Part shown: in pieces, positions 1 to 8,451 of the stretch
Layout: every line of letters begins with the position of its first letter
Position numbering within the stretch: the stretch's first letter is position 1
Assembly: GCF_010729105.1 (NCBI RefSeq)
Contig: NZ_AP022573.1
Coordinates: forward strand, 5,332,001-5,396,000
Reading direction: 5' to 3'
Origin: Mycobacterium saskatchewanense
Lineage (GTDB): Bacteria > Actinomycetota > Actinomycetes > Mycobacteriales > Mycobacteriaceae
Length of the DNA stretch: 64,000 nucleotides
Translations under genes and position numbers: made by a program
Notes under the pieces: generated by a model
Database searches by the model: none
What the model was told of the DNA's origin: nothing
Seen by the model: the letters and a program-made list of their open reading frames with translations, nothing else

Positions 1-1414
1 CGATGTCGACGAGGATGCACTCACCGAGGCGCGGAGCGCATCCTACGACGCCAAGTCGGTCGAGGCGGTACCAGCTGATCTGTTGGCGCGTTATTTCGAT
101 CTGGTCAACGGCCGCTACGTTTTTCACAAAGATCTGCGCCGTGCGGTCATCTTCGGTCGCAACGACCTGGTGAAGGACGCGCCTATCTCGCGCGTCGACC
201 TGCTCGTGTGCCGCAACACCCTGATGTATCTCAACGCCGAGACCCAACGAATCGTGTTGGGCCGCCTGCATTTCGCCTTGGCGCCGCAGGGTATGCTGTT
301 CCTCGGGCACGCCGAGATGCTCCTGAGCCTCGGTGATCGGTTCTCTCCCCTGAACCTCAAGCATCGGATCTTTCGCAAAGCGATCGGTTCCCACGGCGCC
401 GTGGAGCGCTATGACCCGCCGGGCGCCAACGGGAGCGTTTCCGAGCTGCCGGGCTTGATCACCGTGCGGGACTTGGCTTTTCGGGCGAGCCCGGTGGCGC
501 AGATCGTGGTCACCGGCGAGGACACCGTCGCGATGATCAATCAGCAAGCGGAGAGCGTCTTCGGGCTCTCGGCCCGCGACATCGGCCGATTGCTGCGTGA
601 CCTCGAGGTGTCCTATCGCCCCGTCGAACTGCGGGCCTACATCGAGCAGGCGAAGGTCGAGCGGCGTGCGGCGCGGATTCAGGACGTCAAGTGGCAGCGG
701 CCGGGCACCGAGGCGGTGTGGTTCGAGATCCACGTCAATCCGCTCGTCGACGCCGAGAACGGCCTGCTCGGTGTGTCGATCGCGTTCTTCGACGTCACCG
801 CGACGCGGGCCCTGCTCGACAAGGTGGTCCAGACCAACCACCAGCTCGAGGCGGCCTACGAGGAGTTGCAGTCCACCAATGAGGAACTCGAGACCACCAA
901 CGAGGAATTGCAGTCCACCGTCGAGGAACTCGAGACGACCAACGAGGAACTGCAATCCACCAACGAAGAGCTCGAGACGATGAACGAGGAGCTGCAGTCG
1001 ACGAACGACGAACTGCACACCATCAACGACATGTTGCGCGAACGCACCGTGGAACTGGACGAGTCCAAGCACTTCCTGGATTCGCTCGTCGATGCGGTCG
1101 GGATGGGCATGGTGGTGGTGGACCGGGAGATGAAGGTCGTCCTGTGGAATCGGGGCTGCGAAGACCTGTGGGGCCTGCGAGCCGAGGAGGCAACCGGTTT
1201 CAGGTTGACCGCGCTGGATATCGGGCTGCCGTTGGACACTGTGCGCCCGCTGATCGGCAATGCATTCGTCGATCCGGACAGCTCCGGGGAAGTGGTGGTG
1301 GATGCGGTCAACCGGCGCGGCCGCCCGGCCCGCGTACGCGTCATATGTACGTCGTTCAGGTCGGTGGAGGGCACCGCGGGCGGAGCGCTGCTGCTCATGG
1401 AGGTTCTAGGCTGA
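1..1414 (+). CDS. CheR-type methyltransferase / PAS-domain signalling protein (5' partial)
   Basis: The reading frame is open from the left window edge (codons from base 2), so the N-terminus lies outside. The first part matches the C-terminal half of a CheR SAM-dependent methyltransferase, with the family-typical VDLLVCRNTLMYL segment near base 200. A PAS-like domain follows at about bases 450-800, then a long heptad coiled coil (863-1030), then a second PAS-like domain to the stop. CheR enzymes methylate receptor glutamates; PAS/coiled-coil versions occur in CheB/CheR hybrid sensors. The protein ends 38 bp from the convergent CheB-like gene, which suggests the pair acts together. Mycobacteria are non-flagellated, so the target is probably not a chemotaxis array. 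The domain call is firm; the role is unknown. Confidence 0.85.
   Translation, partial: DVDEDALTEARSASYDAKSVEAVPADLLARYFDLVNGRYVFHKDLRRAVIFGRNDLVKDAPISRVDLLVCRNTLMYLNAETQRIVLGRLHFALAPQGMLFLGHAEMLLSLGDRFSPLNLKHRIFRKAIGSHGAVERYDPPGANGSVSELPGLITVRDLAFRASPVAQIVVTGEDTVAMINQQAESVFGLSARDIGRLLRDLEVSYRPVELRAYIEQAKVERRAARIQDVKWQRPGTEAVWFEIHVNPLVDAENGLLGVSIAFFDVTATRALLDKVVQTNHQLEAAYEELQSTNEELETTNEELQSTVEELETTNEELQSTNEELETMNEELQSTNDELHTINDMLRERTVELDESKHFLDSLVDAVGMGMVVVDREMKVVLWNRGCEDLWGLRAEEATGFRLTALDIGLPLDTVRPLIGNAFVDPDSSGEVVVDAVNRRGRPARVRVICTSFRSVEGTAGGALLLMEVLG
863..1030 (+). repeat. Eight in-frame heptad repeats (coiled coil)
   Basis: Eight consecutive 21-bp units encode alternating ELQSTNE and ELETTNE heptads between the two PAS-like domains of the CheR-like protein. 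Such signalling-helix linkers pass conformational change between sensor modules. The near-identical units could change copy number by recombination without breaking the frame. Confidence 0.85.
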
Positions 1415-1452
1415 GCGTTCGGCATGCCGCGCGGGGCGGGTCCTCTGCGGTC

Positions 1453-2355
1453 TCAATGTCCCCAGCGCGCGGCCGCTTCCATCGACGCCTGGTAGGCGAG
1501 CTGGGCGCGGCGCCGCGACTCCCGGGCGCGAAGGCGCGCCGCGGCCACGGTCTGGGCGGTCGCGCCGAATCCCGAGGCGAGTTCTTCCCGTCGGCGCCGC
1601 AGTTCGCCGGCGCGCAACCGGGCGATTTCGGCGCGTTGCGCCGCGCTGCTCATGGCGTGGTCCGGCAGCGGGTCGGGAAGACCGTCGCGCGGCGCGGCGT
1701 CCGGGGGTTCGCTGACCGCGGGTTTCGCCGGGCCGCCGGTCCCGGCCGTGGCGCCCGTCGCCCGCGGCGCGGGCGGTCGCGCTCCGCGCACGATGCCCGC
1801 CAGCGTGTCGCCGATTTCGTGGATCGGCAACACCAGGTCGGCGCCGGCGCGCGCGGCCGCAACCGGCATCGACCGGTACTGGGCGGTGTCCGGACTCTCC
1901 GCGATCATTATGGCGCCGGCCCGCTTCATGGCGGCGGTGCCCGCGGCGCCGTCCCGCCCGGAGCCCGACAACACGACGCCCACGCCGCGGGGCCCGTACG
2001 CGTCGGCCATCGACCGCAGAAAGATGTCGAAGCGCCGCTCGCGCGCACGGTCCAGGGTGCCCAGGTGGCAGTGGCCGTCCGGAGTGACTTCCAGGTACTT
2101 TCCCGGCGGGCAGACGAGGACCACTCCCGGCGTGACGGCCTGGTGCTCCTGCGCCCATCCGACCCGGTGCGCCGTCTGCCGACCCAGGATCGCCGGTAGC
2201 GCACTGGCAGGGTTTCCGAGGTGTTGTTGCACGATGATCGCCGCTGGAAACTCGGCGGGCAGGTCCCGCAGCACGGTCGAGACGGCATCCAGACCACCCG
2301 CCGAAGCCAGGAGGGCGACCAGCGTGACTGCGGGGCCACGAGTGTCCGGCGCCAC
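1453..2355 (-). CDS. Stand-alone CheB-type methylesterase
   Basis: A 300-residue CheB catalytic domain without the usual N-terminal receiver domain. The triad is visible: Ser18 in LLASAGG, His45 in VQQHLG and Asp135 in SGSGRDGAAG. In the family this domain hydrolyses glutamyl methyl esters or deamidates glutamine. A basic helical tail of about 80 residues (RLRAGELRRRREEL region) ends the protein. I chose the GTG at 2355 because it sits just before the conserved core; an upstream GTG at 2397 is possible. The gene is convergent with the CheR/PAS gene and divergent from the glycosyltransferase. With no receiver domain, it cannot be switched on by CheA-type phosphorylation in the standard way. 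Confidence 0.8.
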   Translation of the reverse strand: MAPDTRGPAVTLVALLASAGGLDAVSTVLRDLPAEFPAAIIVQQHLGNPASALPAILGRQTAHRVGWAQEHQAVTPGVVLVCPPGKYLEVTPDGHCHLGTLDRARERRFDIFLRSMADAYGPRGVGVVLSGSGRDGAAGTAAMKRAGAIMIAESPDTAQYRSMPVAAARAGADLVLPIHEIGDTLAGIVRGARPPAPRATGATAGTGGPAKPAVSEPPDAAPRDGLPDPLPDHAMSSAAQRAEIARLRAGELRRRREELASGFGATAQTVAAARLRARESRRRAQLAYQASMEAAARWGH

Positions 2356-2534
2356 GGAGAGAATTGTCCCACCCGCACGGGCGTCCGCGCAGGTCACTTG
2401 GCTGATCGTTCGTTTGTTGACCGCACCGACCGTCCGGTACGCGAAAAAATGCGCGCCAGACGAAAGTCCGACGTTTCGCCGCGACGGTGCCGGGTAAGCC
2501 AAGGGCGCGAAGAGGTCCGAGAAAGCGAGAGAGT

Positions 2535-3716
2535 GTGAAGACCGCGGTCGTGAGTGGCGACGACGTCGCCGGTGACGATCCTTATCTGCTGTCTGCCGCG
2601 CTGGCGGCCCTCGGGCACGCGGCAACGGTGTTCGTCCGGCGGCAAGGCCGGCGGCATACGGAGACCGATTCGGACGCCTGCCGCACCATACCGATACCCG
2701 TCGGTCCGCGCGCGGCCGAATCGCCGTCCGACGTGTTGCCGTACGTGGGAGAGTGGGCGGCCGCCCTCGAGCGCATGTGGTCGGAGGACCAGCCCGACGT
2801 CGTGCACGCTCACGGCTGGCTGGGCGGCCTGGCCGCTCAGCTGGCGGCCCGCCGGCAACGCATACCGACCGTGCAGAGCTTCCTCGGCCTCGAGGCGATA
2901 TCGCATCCCAGTCCCGCCCATGGGTCCGGGCAGGGGAGCGAACGGCGACGCGTCGAGCCGCTCCTGGCGCGGGGAGCGAGCTGGGTGACCGTTGGGTGCA
3001 GCGCCGACGTCGACGCGCTGGCCCGCTTGCGTCGGAGCCGGGCGCGAGTGTCCGTCCTGACCAGCGGCGTCGACGTCGATCGGTACAGCCCGACGGGGCC
3101 GGTGGCCGCCCGCACCGACCTTGGGCGCCTGCTGTGTATGGCGCCGAACCCGTTGCGGCGCCACGGGCTCGACATCGCGATCGAGGCCCTGCCCCGGATC
3201 CCGGGGACGGAGCTGGTCATCGCGGAGACCGGCCCCAGCAACCCTGCGCACGACGACGCGAGGGCAGCGCTTCGACGTCTGGCCGCGCACGTGGGGGTGG
3301 CCCACCGCGTGCACTTTGCCGGCACGGTCGCGGATGCCGAGCTGCCGATGCTGGTGCGATCCGCCGACGTCGTCGCATGCACACCCCGGCAGCCACCGCG
3401 GGCAACGGCGGTGTTACGGGCGATGGCCAGCGGCGTGGTGGTGGTCGCCCCCGCCGTGGGCGTGTTGGGCGATGCGGTCGTGGATGACGTCACCGGCGTT
3501 CTGCTTGCGAATGGAGGCCCGGGCGAGTTGGCGGCTGCCGTCAGAGACCTTCTCGCGCAGAGATTTCGGCGTGAGAGCATGGGGGCGGCCGGGCGCAGCA
3601 GGGCACTGTCGCGCTTCAGCTGGGACCGGATCGCGCTCGACGCGCTCAGCATCTATCGACAGCTCGGCTCACCAGGGTTGGCGCCGTCGAGTCTGCGGTC
3701 TACGGTGGCACGATGA
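2535..3716 (+). CDS. Glycosyltransferase family 4-like (GT-B) protein
   Basis: A 393-residue protein with the two-domain layout of group 1/GT4 retaining glycosyltransferases: an N-terminal acceptor domain (PDVVHAHGWLGG) and a C-terminal nucleotide-sugar domain (about residues 190-370, with GTVADAELPMLVRSADVV). The GTG at 2535 follows a purine-rich GAGAGAG stretch and gives the conserved start KTAVVSGDD. The usual EX7E motif is degenerate: the segment corresponding to E-FG-LEAMA reads PRATAVLRAMASG, so both glutamates appear lost. It may use a different chemistry or be a non-catalytic relative. The acceptor cannot be told from sequence. Confidence 0.75.
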   Translation: MKTAVVSGDDVAGDDPYLLSAALAALGHAATVFVRRQGRRHTETDSDACRTIPIPVGPRAAESPSDVLPYVGEWAAALERMWSEDQPDVVHAHGWLGGLAAQLAARRQRIPTVQSFLGLEAISHPSPAHGSGQGSERRRVEPLLARGASWVTVGCSADVDALARLRRSRARVSVLTSGVDVDRYSPTGPVAARTDLGRLLCMAPNPLRRHGLDIAIEALPRIPGTELVIAETGPSNPAHDDARAALRRLAAHVGVAHRVHFAGTVADAELPMLVRSADVVACTPRQPPRATAVLRAMASGVVVVAPAVGVLGDAVVDDVTGVLLANGGPGELAAAVRDLLAQRFRRESMGAAGRSRALSRFSWDRIALDALSIYRQLGSPGLAPSSLRSTVAR

Positions 3717-3757
3717 TGCCCCTCGACGAGTCGCGAGTCCGGTTGCGGCGGTAGGGC

Positions 3758-4855
3758 ATGACCGCGACATCCGCGACACCCGCGACTTCCCTGACGAGCG
3801 GCACCGGCGATGCCGCATCCGGCGGCACCGTCGGTATCGGCGTGGCTGACGCGATCCAGGCGGACCAGCGTCCCGTGGGCCGGTCAGCCGCCCCCGGCGT
3901 CGAGCAGGAGCGCGCGCCGGCCGCCGTCCGCCAGGAACAATTTCGCTCCGTTGACCCGCAGGCCGCGCGCCGGTTCTTTGCCGGGGCGTACACCCCGGGA
4001 TGGCGGATCGCCGGGATGTCGGTCCGTTTGGCCGTGAGTCATCGGCGATGGGAAACGATGTGGGTGTCGGTCGACGAGGTGTCGATACAGGGCCGGGCAG
4101 CATTTGAGGTGCCGACCGGCGACTCCGTCATGGTGATTCAGCCCCGGGCGGGGACGCTGACCGTGTCGGGCGGTCGGCTGCCCGTGGCGGACTGCCCAAT
4201 CCTGTTGGGCCACGGGACGTCGTATGCGCTGCAGGTGAACGGCGCGCGGTTCGACGTGGTCAGGGTCGCACCCGACGCACTGCAGAGGGTGTCTCCGGAA
4301 GGGTTGGCGCCGCTGGCCCGGCAAGCGCAATTCCGCGGTTGGGGGCCGTGTTCCCGCGCCGCCGTGCGAGCGTGGCACCGAGCGCTGGATTACGTGACCG
4401 CCACCCTGGCTTCTCCCGACACCGCCCAGCAGCCGCTGATCGTCGCGGCGATGGGCCCCGTGCTGGCGGGTGCGCTGCTGGAGTGTTACCCGCCGGATGT
4501 GACAGAGCAGGAGGCGGCGGCCGAGCCCGCCTTTCCCGAAGCGCTCAAGGACGCGGTGACATTCATCCGCCGTCACGCCGGCGCCGAAGTCGGCATCAAC
4601 GACGTCGCGGCCGCGGTACACCTGACGCCGAGGGCGGTCCAATACCTCTTCCGGCGCCAGCTCAATACCACGCCGACGGAGTACATACGCCGGGTCCGGT
4701 TGACCCGCGCACATCAGGATCTGATGGCGGGCACCCCATCGACCGCCACGGTCGCCGAAATCGCCCTGCGCTGGGGTTTTGCGCACACCGGTCGGTTCGC
4801 GGTGCTGTACCGGCAGACGTACGGCCAGAGCCCGCATACCACGCTCAGGCAGTGA
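3758..4855 (+). CDS. AraC-family transcriptional regulator
   Basis: A 365-residue protein. Residues 1-70 are low-complexity and probably disordered. An N-terminal AraC/cupin-like sensing domain follows, and the last 100 residues form the two-helix-turn-helix AraC domain. The second helix pair carries the typical VAEIALRWGFAHTGRFAVLYRQTYGQSP signature in pieces. It lies 41 bp after the glycosyltransferase on the same strand. Its target and ligand are not evident. An internal start nearer the sensing domain is possible because the N-terminal extension is poorly conserved in character. Confidence 0.85.
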   Translation: MTATSATPATSLTSGTGDAASGGTVGIGVADAIQADQRPVGRSAAPGVEQERAPAAVRQEQFRSVDPQAARRFFAGAYTPGWRIAGMSVRLAVSHRRWETMWVSVDEVSIQGRAAFEVPTGDSVMVIQPRAGTLTVSGGRLPVADCPILLGHGTSYALQVNGARFDVVRVAPDALQRVSPEGLAPLARQAQFRGWGPCSRAAVRAWHRALDYVTATLASPDTAQQPLIVAAMGPVLAGALLECYPPDVTEQEAAAEPAFPEALKDAVTFIRRHAGAEVGINDVAAAVHLTPRAVQYLFRRQLNTTPTEYIRRVRLTRAHQDLMAGTPSTATVAEIALRWGFAHTGRFAVLYRQTYGQSPHTTLRQ

Positions 4856-5197
4856 CCGATCTAACACCGCCGCGGCGGAGGAGTCGGCGAGTCGAAATGC
4901 TATCCCCCCGTTAAGCTTTGGTTTCCTTCGGTGGCGCCGATGGGCCGTTATGTGAACGGAAGCGGCGCACCAGGTCAGGAAAAGAAGACTTGGCGTCCCC
5001 GATAGGCTAGACGGCCTGGTAAGCGGCCCTTCTGACGGCCGCTGCGGCCGGCGCGGCACGTTTCCGGCCCTCTGGCCGCCGCCGTTGCCGGTAGACTCGC
5101 ATCAGGTTGAGTCCCCAGCTGCCGTTTCTAACGGGCGCCTCCAGGACACCGTTGTCGCTCGCCCTGCCTACTACCATGTCGAAGGGCGTACATCAGC
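4856..5197. other. Non-coding interval upstream of the STAS gene
   Basis: About 340 bp between the AraC gene and the STAS gene. I found no convincing ORF, RNA gene or strong hairpin. It should hold the promoter of the STAS gene. I looked for a SigF-type GTTT...GGGTA pair and did not find a good one. Confidence 0.5.
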
Positions 5198-5671
5198 ATG
5201 ACTGCTTCACTCGAACTATGCCCGGCCGACCTGCGCGGACAACCGCGCAGTCGCTATGAAATCGATTGCGCTGGTGCACGATTGCACGTTCATGCGCGAA
5301 ACGTAGCCACCGTCCTGCGCATCGAAGGCGAGATCGACGCGCTGAACGCCGACCTGGTGGCCGAGGCGATCCGCCGTTTTTCGCGCCTGAAAGCTCCGCT
5401 GATCCTCGATCTCACCCACCTGGACTTCATCGGCACCGCCGGCCTCTCGGCGCTGCAGATGCTCGACGACGAGCACCGGTCGGCGGGGCTGCACTGCAGC
5501 GTCGTCGGTGGTTCGGCGCTGCGTCGACTCACCCAGGCGATGCCCGATCATGGTCTGCTCCTGGTGGATTCAGTATCACAGGCCCTTGCGCACATCGACG
5601 CCGCCGTGCGGGCGCGCCGTCGTCTGGTTTCGGGCGGCCCGCGGCAGGAAGAGCCGCAGCGGGCGGGCTGA
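5198..5671 (+). CDS. STAS-domain anti-sigma factor antagonist
   Basis: A 157-residue protein with one STAS domain (about residues 30-125). The signature LDLTHLDFIGTAGLSAL places Thr80 and Ser84 where anti-sigma antagonists are phosphorylated by their partner kinase. Family members bind anti-sigma factors and so release an alternative sigma factor such as SigF. No anti-sigma factor or sigma gene is next to it, so it is an orphan. The last 25 residues are basic and probably disordered. Confidence 0.85.
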   Translation: MTASLELCPADLRGQPRSRYEIDCAGARLHVHARNVATVLRIEGEIDALNADLVAEAIRRFSRLKAPLILDLTHLDFIGTAGLSALQMLDDEHRSAGLHCSVVGGSALRRLTQAMPDHGLLLVDSVSQALAHIDAAVRARRRLVSGGPRQEEPQRAG

Positions 5672-5732
5672 GGTTCGTGCCGGTGGCTAGCGTGTGGCTG
5701 GACGACACCACGAGCGCCAGGCAGGAGGTCCG

Positions 5733-5970
5733 ATGGCCCAGATTCACTTGCTGTGGGCGGCCCCCGTGCCGGTGGAGCGGGTCTTCGACTGGCTGGCCGA
5801 CCCGGTCAACCTGGCTGCGGCCCCGCCGGTGTTTCGGTCCCGCTGGGCGAGAGACGCGCCCGGGCCGGGCGCGGGGCAGGCTGCTGGAGGCGCTCACCCC
5901 TCGGTTGCTGTCGTCGCGTTTCGACTCGATCGTGAAGGCCTGCGCGAAGGACGTGGCGGGCGGCGGCTAG
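5733..5970 (+). pseudogene. SRPBCC (polyketide cyclase-like) gene with internal deletion
   Basis: The start at 5733 follows an AGGAGG-like site and encodes a typical SRPBCC N-terminus (MAQIHLLWAAPVPVERVF, then DWLADPVNLAAAPPV). After about 50 codons the homology-like sequence stops. A typical C-terminal helix (LLEALTPRLLSSRF then DSIVKACAKDVAGGG) begins at 5881 in the +1 frame and ends at a TAG at 5968-5970. Intact members are about 150-200 residues, so roughly half the gene is missing and the ends are out of frame. I call it a remnant of an internal deletion. Confidence 0.7.
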
Positions 5971-5989
5971 GCCGTCGTCGTGGGCTGGG

Positions 5990-7342
5990 TCAGCCGCTCA
6001 ACCGGCGCATCACCTCGCCGGCGGCGTGGCGTCCGCTGGCGACGGCGCCGGTGACGGTCGCGGGATTGTCGACGCCGATGGCCTCGCCCGCCAGAAAGAG
6101 CCGGTCGCCGATCGGTTCCTGCAGCCGGCGCCGGTCGTCGAGGCCGGAGCCGGGTGCGTGGAACGAGTAGGAGCCCCGGGCATAGGGATCGGCGGCCCAC
6201 CCCGAGGTCCGCACCTCGACCGGGGAGACGTCGGCGCCGAAGAGCTGCCTGATGACGGGAAGGGCGCTGGTCATCAGGTCCTGCTGCGACGACGTTTCCA
6301 CCGACCGGCCGCGGTCACCGGCGTTGAACGCCAGCATGATTGGGCCGGCGGCGACGGGCAGCGCGAACCACTGTGACCAGAGCCCGGGTTCGGGGCCGAG
6401 GTATTCGTAGAAAGCGTTCTCCGCCTCCCAAGTTCGCCGATTGAGCCGGAAGTAGCTCTTCGAGAGGACGCCGAATCCCAGAGCGTTCACGGCCCGGGCT
6501 TGTGCGTCCGGGAGCGGCGGATCGAACGTGACCGCTCCGGTTTTGAGCACGCCGAGGGGAATGGTCACGATCGCGGCGGGCCCCTCGAAGGACCGGCCCG
6601 CGGTCCTCACGGTCACCGAGTCGTCGCGGCGCACGATTGCGGTCACCGGAGAATTCAGCACGACGTGCAACCCGTCGGCAAGCAGTTTCGGCAGGGCGTC
6701 GTAGCCGCTGGTGATGACGTCCTGGTCACCTGCGGTGTAGGTGCCCTGGTCAAATGTCAAGGCGGACAGTTGGTCCGCGCTGGCCGCGTATTCGTCCTCA
6801 ATCTCGGTGGCGACATAGAACGCCAATTGGGCGCGGTCGTAGTCGGAGAGCCTGTCGGCGGCCGCCGCGGCGTTGACTGCGGCCGCCAGGCTTCCGTCGT
6901 CGACCTGGTCGCGGGCCCGCTCCACGAACCGTCGCCAGGTCTTCTTGTCGTAGTCCAGCGGTGGCAGTCGCGGATCGACGGCGAGCTGTGCCCATCCGTA
7001 ATAGTCGGTCGGAACCAAGCGTGCGTGCGCCTTGTTTGCCAGCTCCACGAGCGGGTTACCGGCCGCGCCGTGGATCCACGACGCGCCCATGTCGAGCGGT
7101 ACGCCCCAGGCGCGGTCGGTGTGCACCCGGCCACCGATCCGGTCGCGGGCTTCGATCACGCGGACCGGCCAGCCGGCGTCGGCCAGGCTGCGCGCGGCCG
7201 ACAGACCCGCCATCCCCGCACCGACGACGAGCACGGACTTGCTGTCGGGCGCTGGGCGGTTCGGCGTGCAGGCGCCCTCCAGCCCGCCGCCGACCGCGCT
7301 CGTCGTTGCCGCGAGGAATGCCCGACGGGACATCGGGGACAC
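5990..7342 (-). CDS. Flavin-containing amine oxidase with Tat-type signal
   Basis: A 450-residue FAD protein of the monoamine/polyamine oxidase family. The N-terminus has a twin-arginine motif (SRRAFLAATT) and a small-residue segment ending in Cys25, so it is probably exported folded; the lipobox is imperfect (LEGAC). The dinucleotide fold starts at VLVVGAGMAGLSAAR with EARDRIGGRV after it. The C-terminal FAD contact is LFLAGEAIG near residue 420. It would oxidise an amine to an aldehyde with release of hydrogen peroxide; the substrate is unknown. It is divergent from the hydrolase gene at 7495. Confidence 0.85.
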   Translation of the reverse strand: MSPMSRRAFLAATTSAVGGGLEGACTPNRPAPDSKSVLVVGAGMAGLSAARSLADAGWPVRVIEARDRIGGRVHTDRAWGVPLDMGASWIHGAAGNPLVELANKAHARLVPTDYYGWAQLAVDPRLPPLDYDKKTWRRFVERARDQVDDGSLAAAVNAAAAADRLSDYDRAQLAFYVATEIEDEYAASADQLSALTFDQGTYTAGDQDVITSGYDALPKLLADGLHVVLNSPVTAIVRRDDSVTVRTAGRSFEGPAAIVTIPLGVLKTGAVTFDPPLPDAQARAVNALGFGVLSKSYFRLNRRTWEAENAFYEYLGPEPGLWSQWFALPVAAGPIMLAFNAGDRGRSVETSSQQDLMTSALPVIRQLFGADVSPVEVRTSGWAADPYARGSYSFHAPGSGLDDRRRLQEPIGDRLFLAGEAIGVDNPATVTGAVASGRHAAGEVMRRLSG

Positions 7343-7494
7343 GGGAGTAAGCGTCTCACACCACTTCCGCGCTCCCGGCGGGTTCTTTTGCGGGGCGTGT
7401 TTGCCGGATTCGCGCGGTTCGGAACCAATCTCGCGCTAGACTCCCGGAACATCCGGACTGTGGCAACGGTGCTGTGGTCGAGGGGGGAGCGGCG

Positions 7495-8451
7495 ATGAAT
7501 GCCCGGCGATCGACTCGAACGGCCCAGCCACTGCCCGACGTGTTGCCGCCCAGCCGGGTGCTGACCGTCCGGGCCACCGACGGCACCAGGTTGCACGCCG
7601 AGGTCTTCGGCCCGTCCGACGGCTACCCGATCGTCCTGACTCACGGGATCACCTGCGCCATCCGGGCGTGGGCGTACCAGATCGCCGATCTGTCCACCGA
7701 CTACCGGGTGATCGCGTACGACCACCGCGGGCACGGGCGAAGCGGGATCCCGCGCCGCGGCGGTTATAGCCTGAAATCCCTTGCTTCCGATCTGGATTCG
7801 GTGCTAGACGCGACGTTGGCGCCGCACGAGCGGGCGGTGCTGGCCGGGCACTCCATGGGTGGCATGACGATCGCGGCGTGGTCGGCGCGCTACCGCCACA
7901 AGGTTCGCCGCCGCGCGGACGCGGTAGCGCTCATCAACACCACCACCGGGGACCTGCTTCGCAAAATCAAGCTGCTGCCGGTCCCGCGCGGGCTGTCGCC
8001 GGCCCGTGTGCTGGCCGCGCGCGGCCTGATCACCGTGTTCGGCGGCATTCCCGTGCCGGCCGCGGCCCGCATACCGAGCCGGTACCTCGTGGCGATGCTC
8101 GCGGTCGGAAAGGAGGCCGACCGCAGCGCGGCGGGCCTCATCTACGAGCTGTTCGCCCAGACCCCGCCGGCCGGGCGCGGCGGTTGCGCGAAGATGCTCG
8201 TCGACGCGTTGGGGTCGAAACACCTGAAACTGGACGGGCTGACGGTGCCGACGTTGGTTATCGGCAGCCAACGCGATCGGCTCACCCCGATCAGTCAGTC
8301 CCGCACGATCGCACGGACCGCGCCGAACGTCATCGGCCTCGTCGAGCTGCCCGGCGGCCACTGCTCGATGCTCGAACAACCGCACGAAGTGAGCCGCCAC
8401 CTGCGGGCGCTCGCCGAATCGGTCACCCGGGACCTGCGGATCAGTTCATAG
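7495..8451 (+). CDS. hpx: Alpha/beta hydrolase (Hpx-like, non-heme haloperoxidase type)
   Basis: A 318-residue alpha/beta hydrolase. The nucleophile elbow is GHSMGG, the acid is in GSQRDRLTP and the histidine is in GGHCSM, so the triad is complete. The ATG at 7495 has a GGGGGAG ribosome site. Its position next to aofH, convergent with a 6-bp overlap, matches M. tuberculosis Rv3171c (hpx) beside Rv3170. Haloperoxidase annotation in this family is historical; the natural reaction is more likely ester hydrolysis or perhydrolysis. Confidence 0.85.
   Translation: MNARRSTRTAQPLPDVLPPSRVLTVRATDGTRLHAEVFGPSDGYPIVLTHGITCAIRAWAYQIADLSTDYRVIAYDHRGHGRSGIPRRGGYSLKSLASDLDSVLDATLAPHERAVLAGHSMGGMTIAAWSARYRHKVRRRADAVALINTTTGDLLRKIKLLPVPRGLSPARVLAARGLITVFGGIPVPAAARIPSRYLVAMLAVGKEADRSAAGLIYELFAQTPPAGRGGCAKMLVDALGSKHLKLDGLTVPTLVIGSQRDRLTPISQSRTIARTAPNVIGLVELPGGHCSMLEQPHEVSRHLRALAESVTRDLRISS

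Noticed and set aside
863..1030. Regular repeats that could suggest a CRISPR array
   Set aside because: The units are contiguous in-frame heptads with no spacers; they encode a coiled coil.
7437..7442. TAGACT as a -10 box for hpx
   Set aside because: No credible -35 hexamer lies 16-18 bp upstream, so I did not list it as a promoter.
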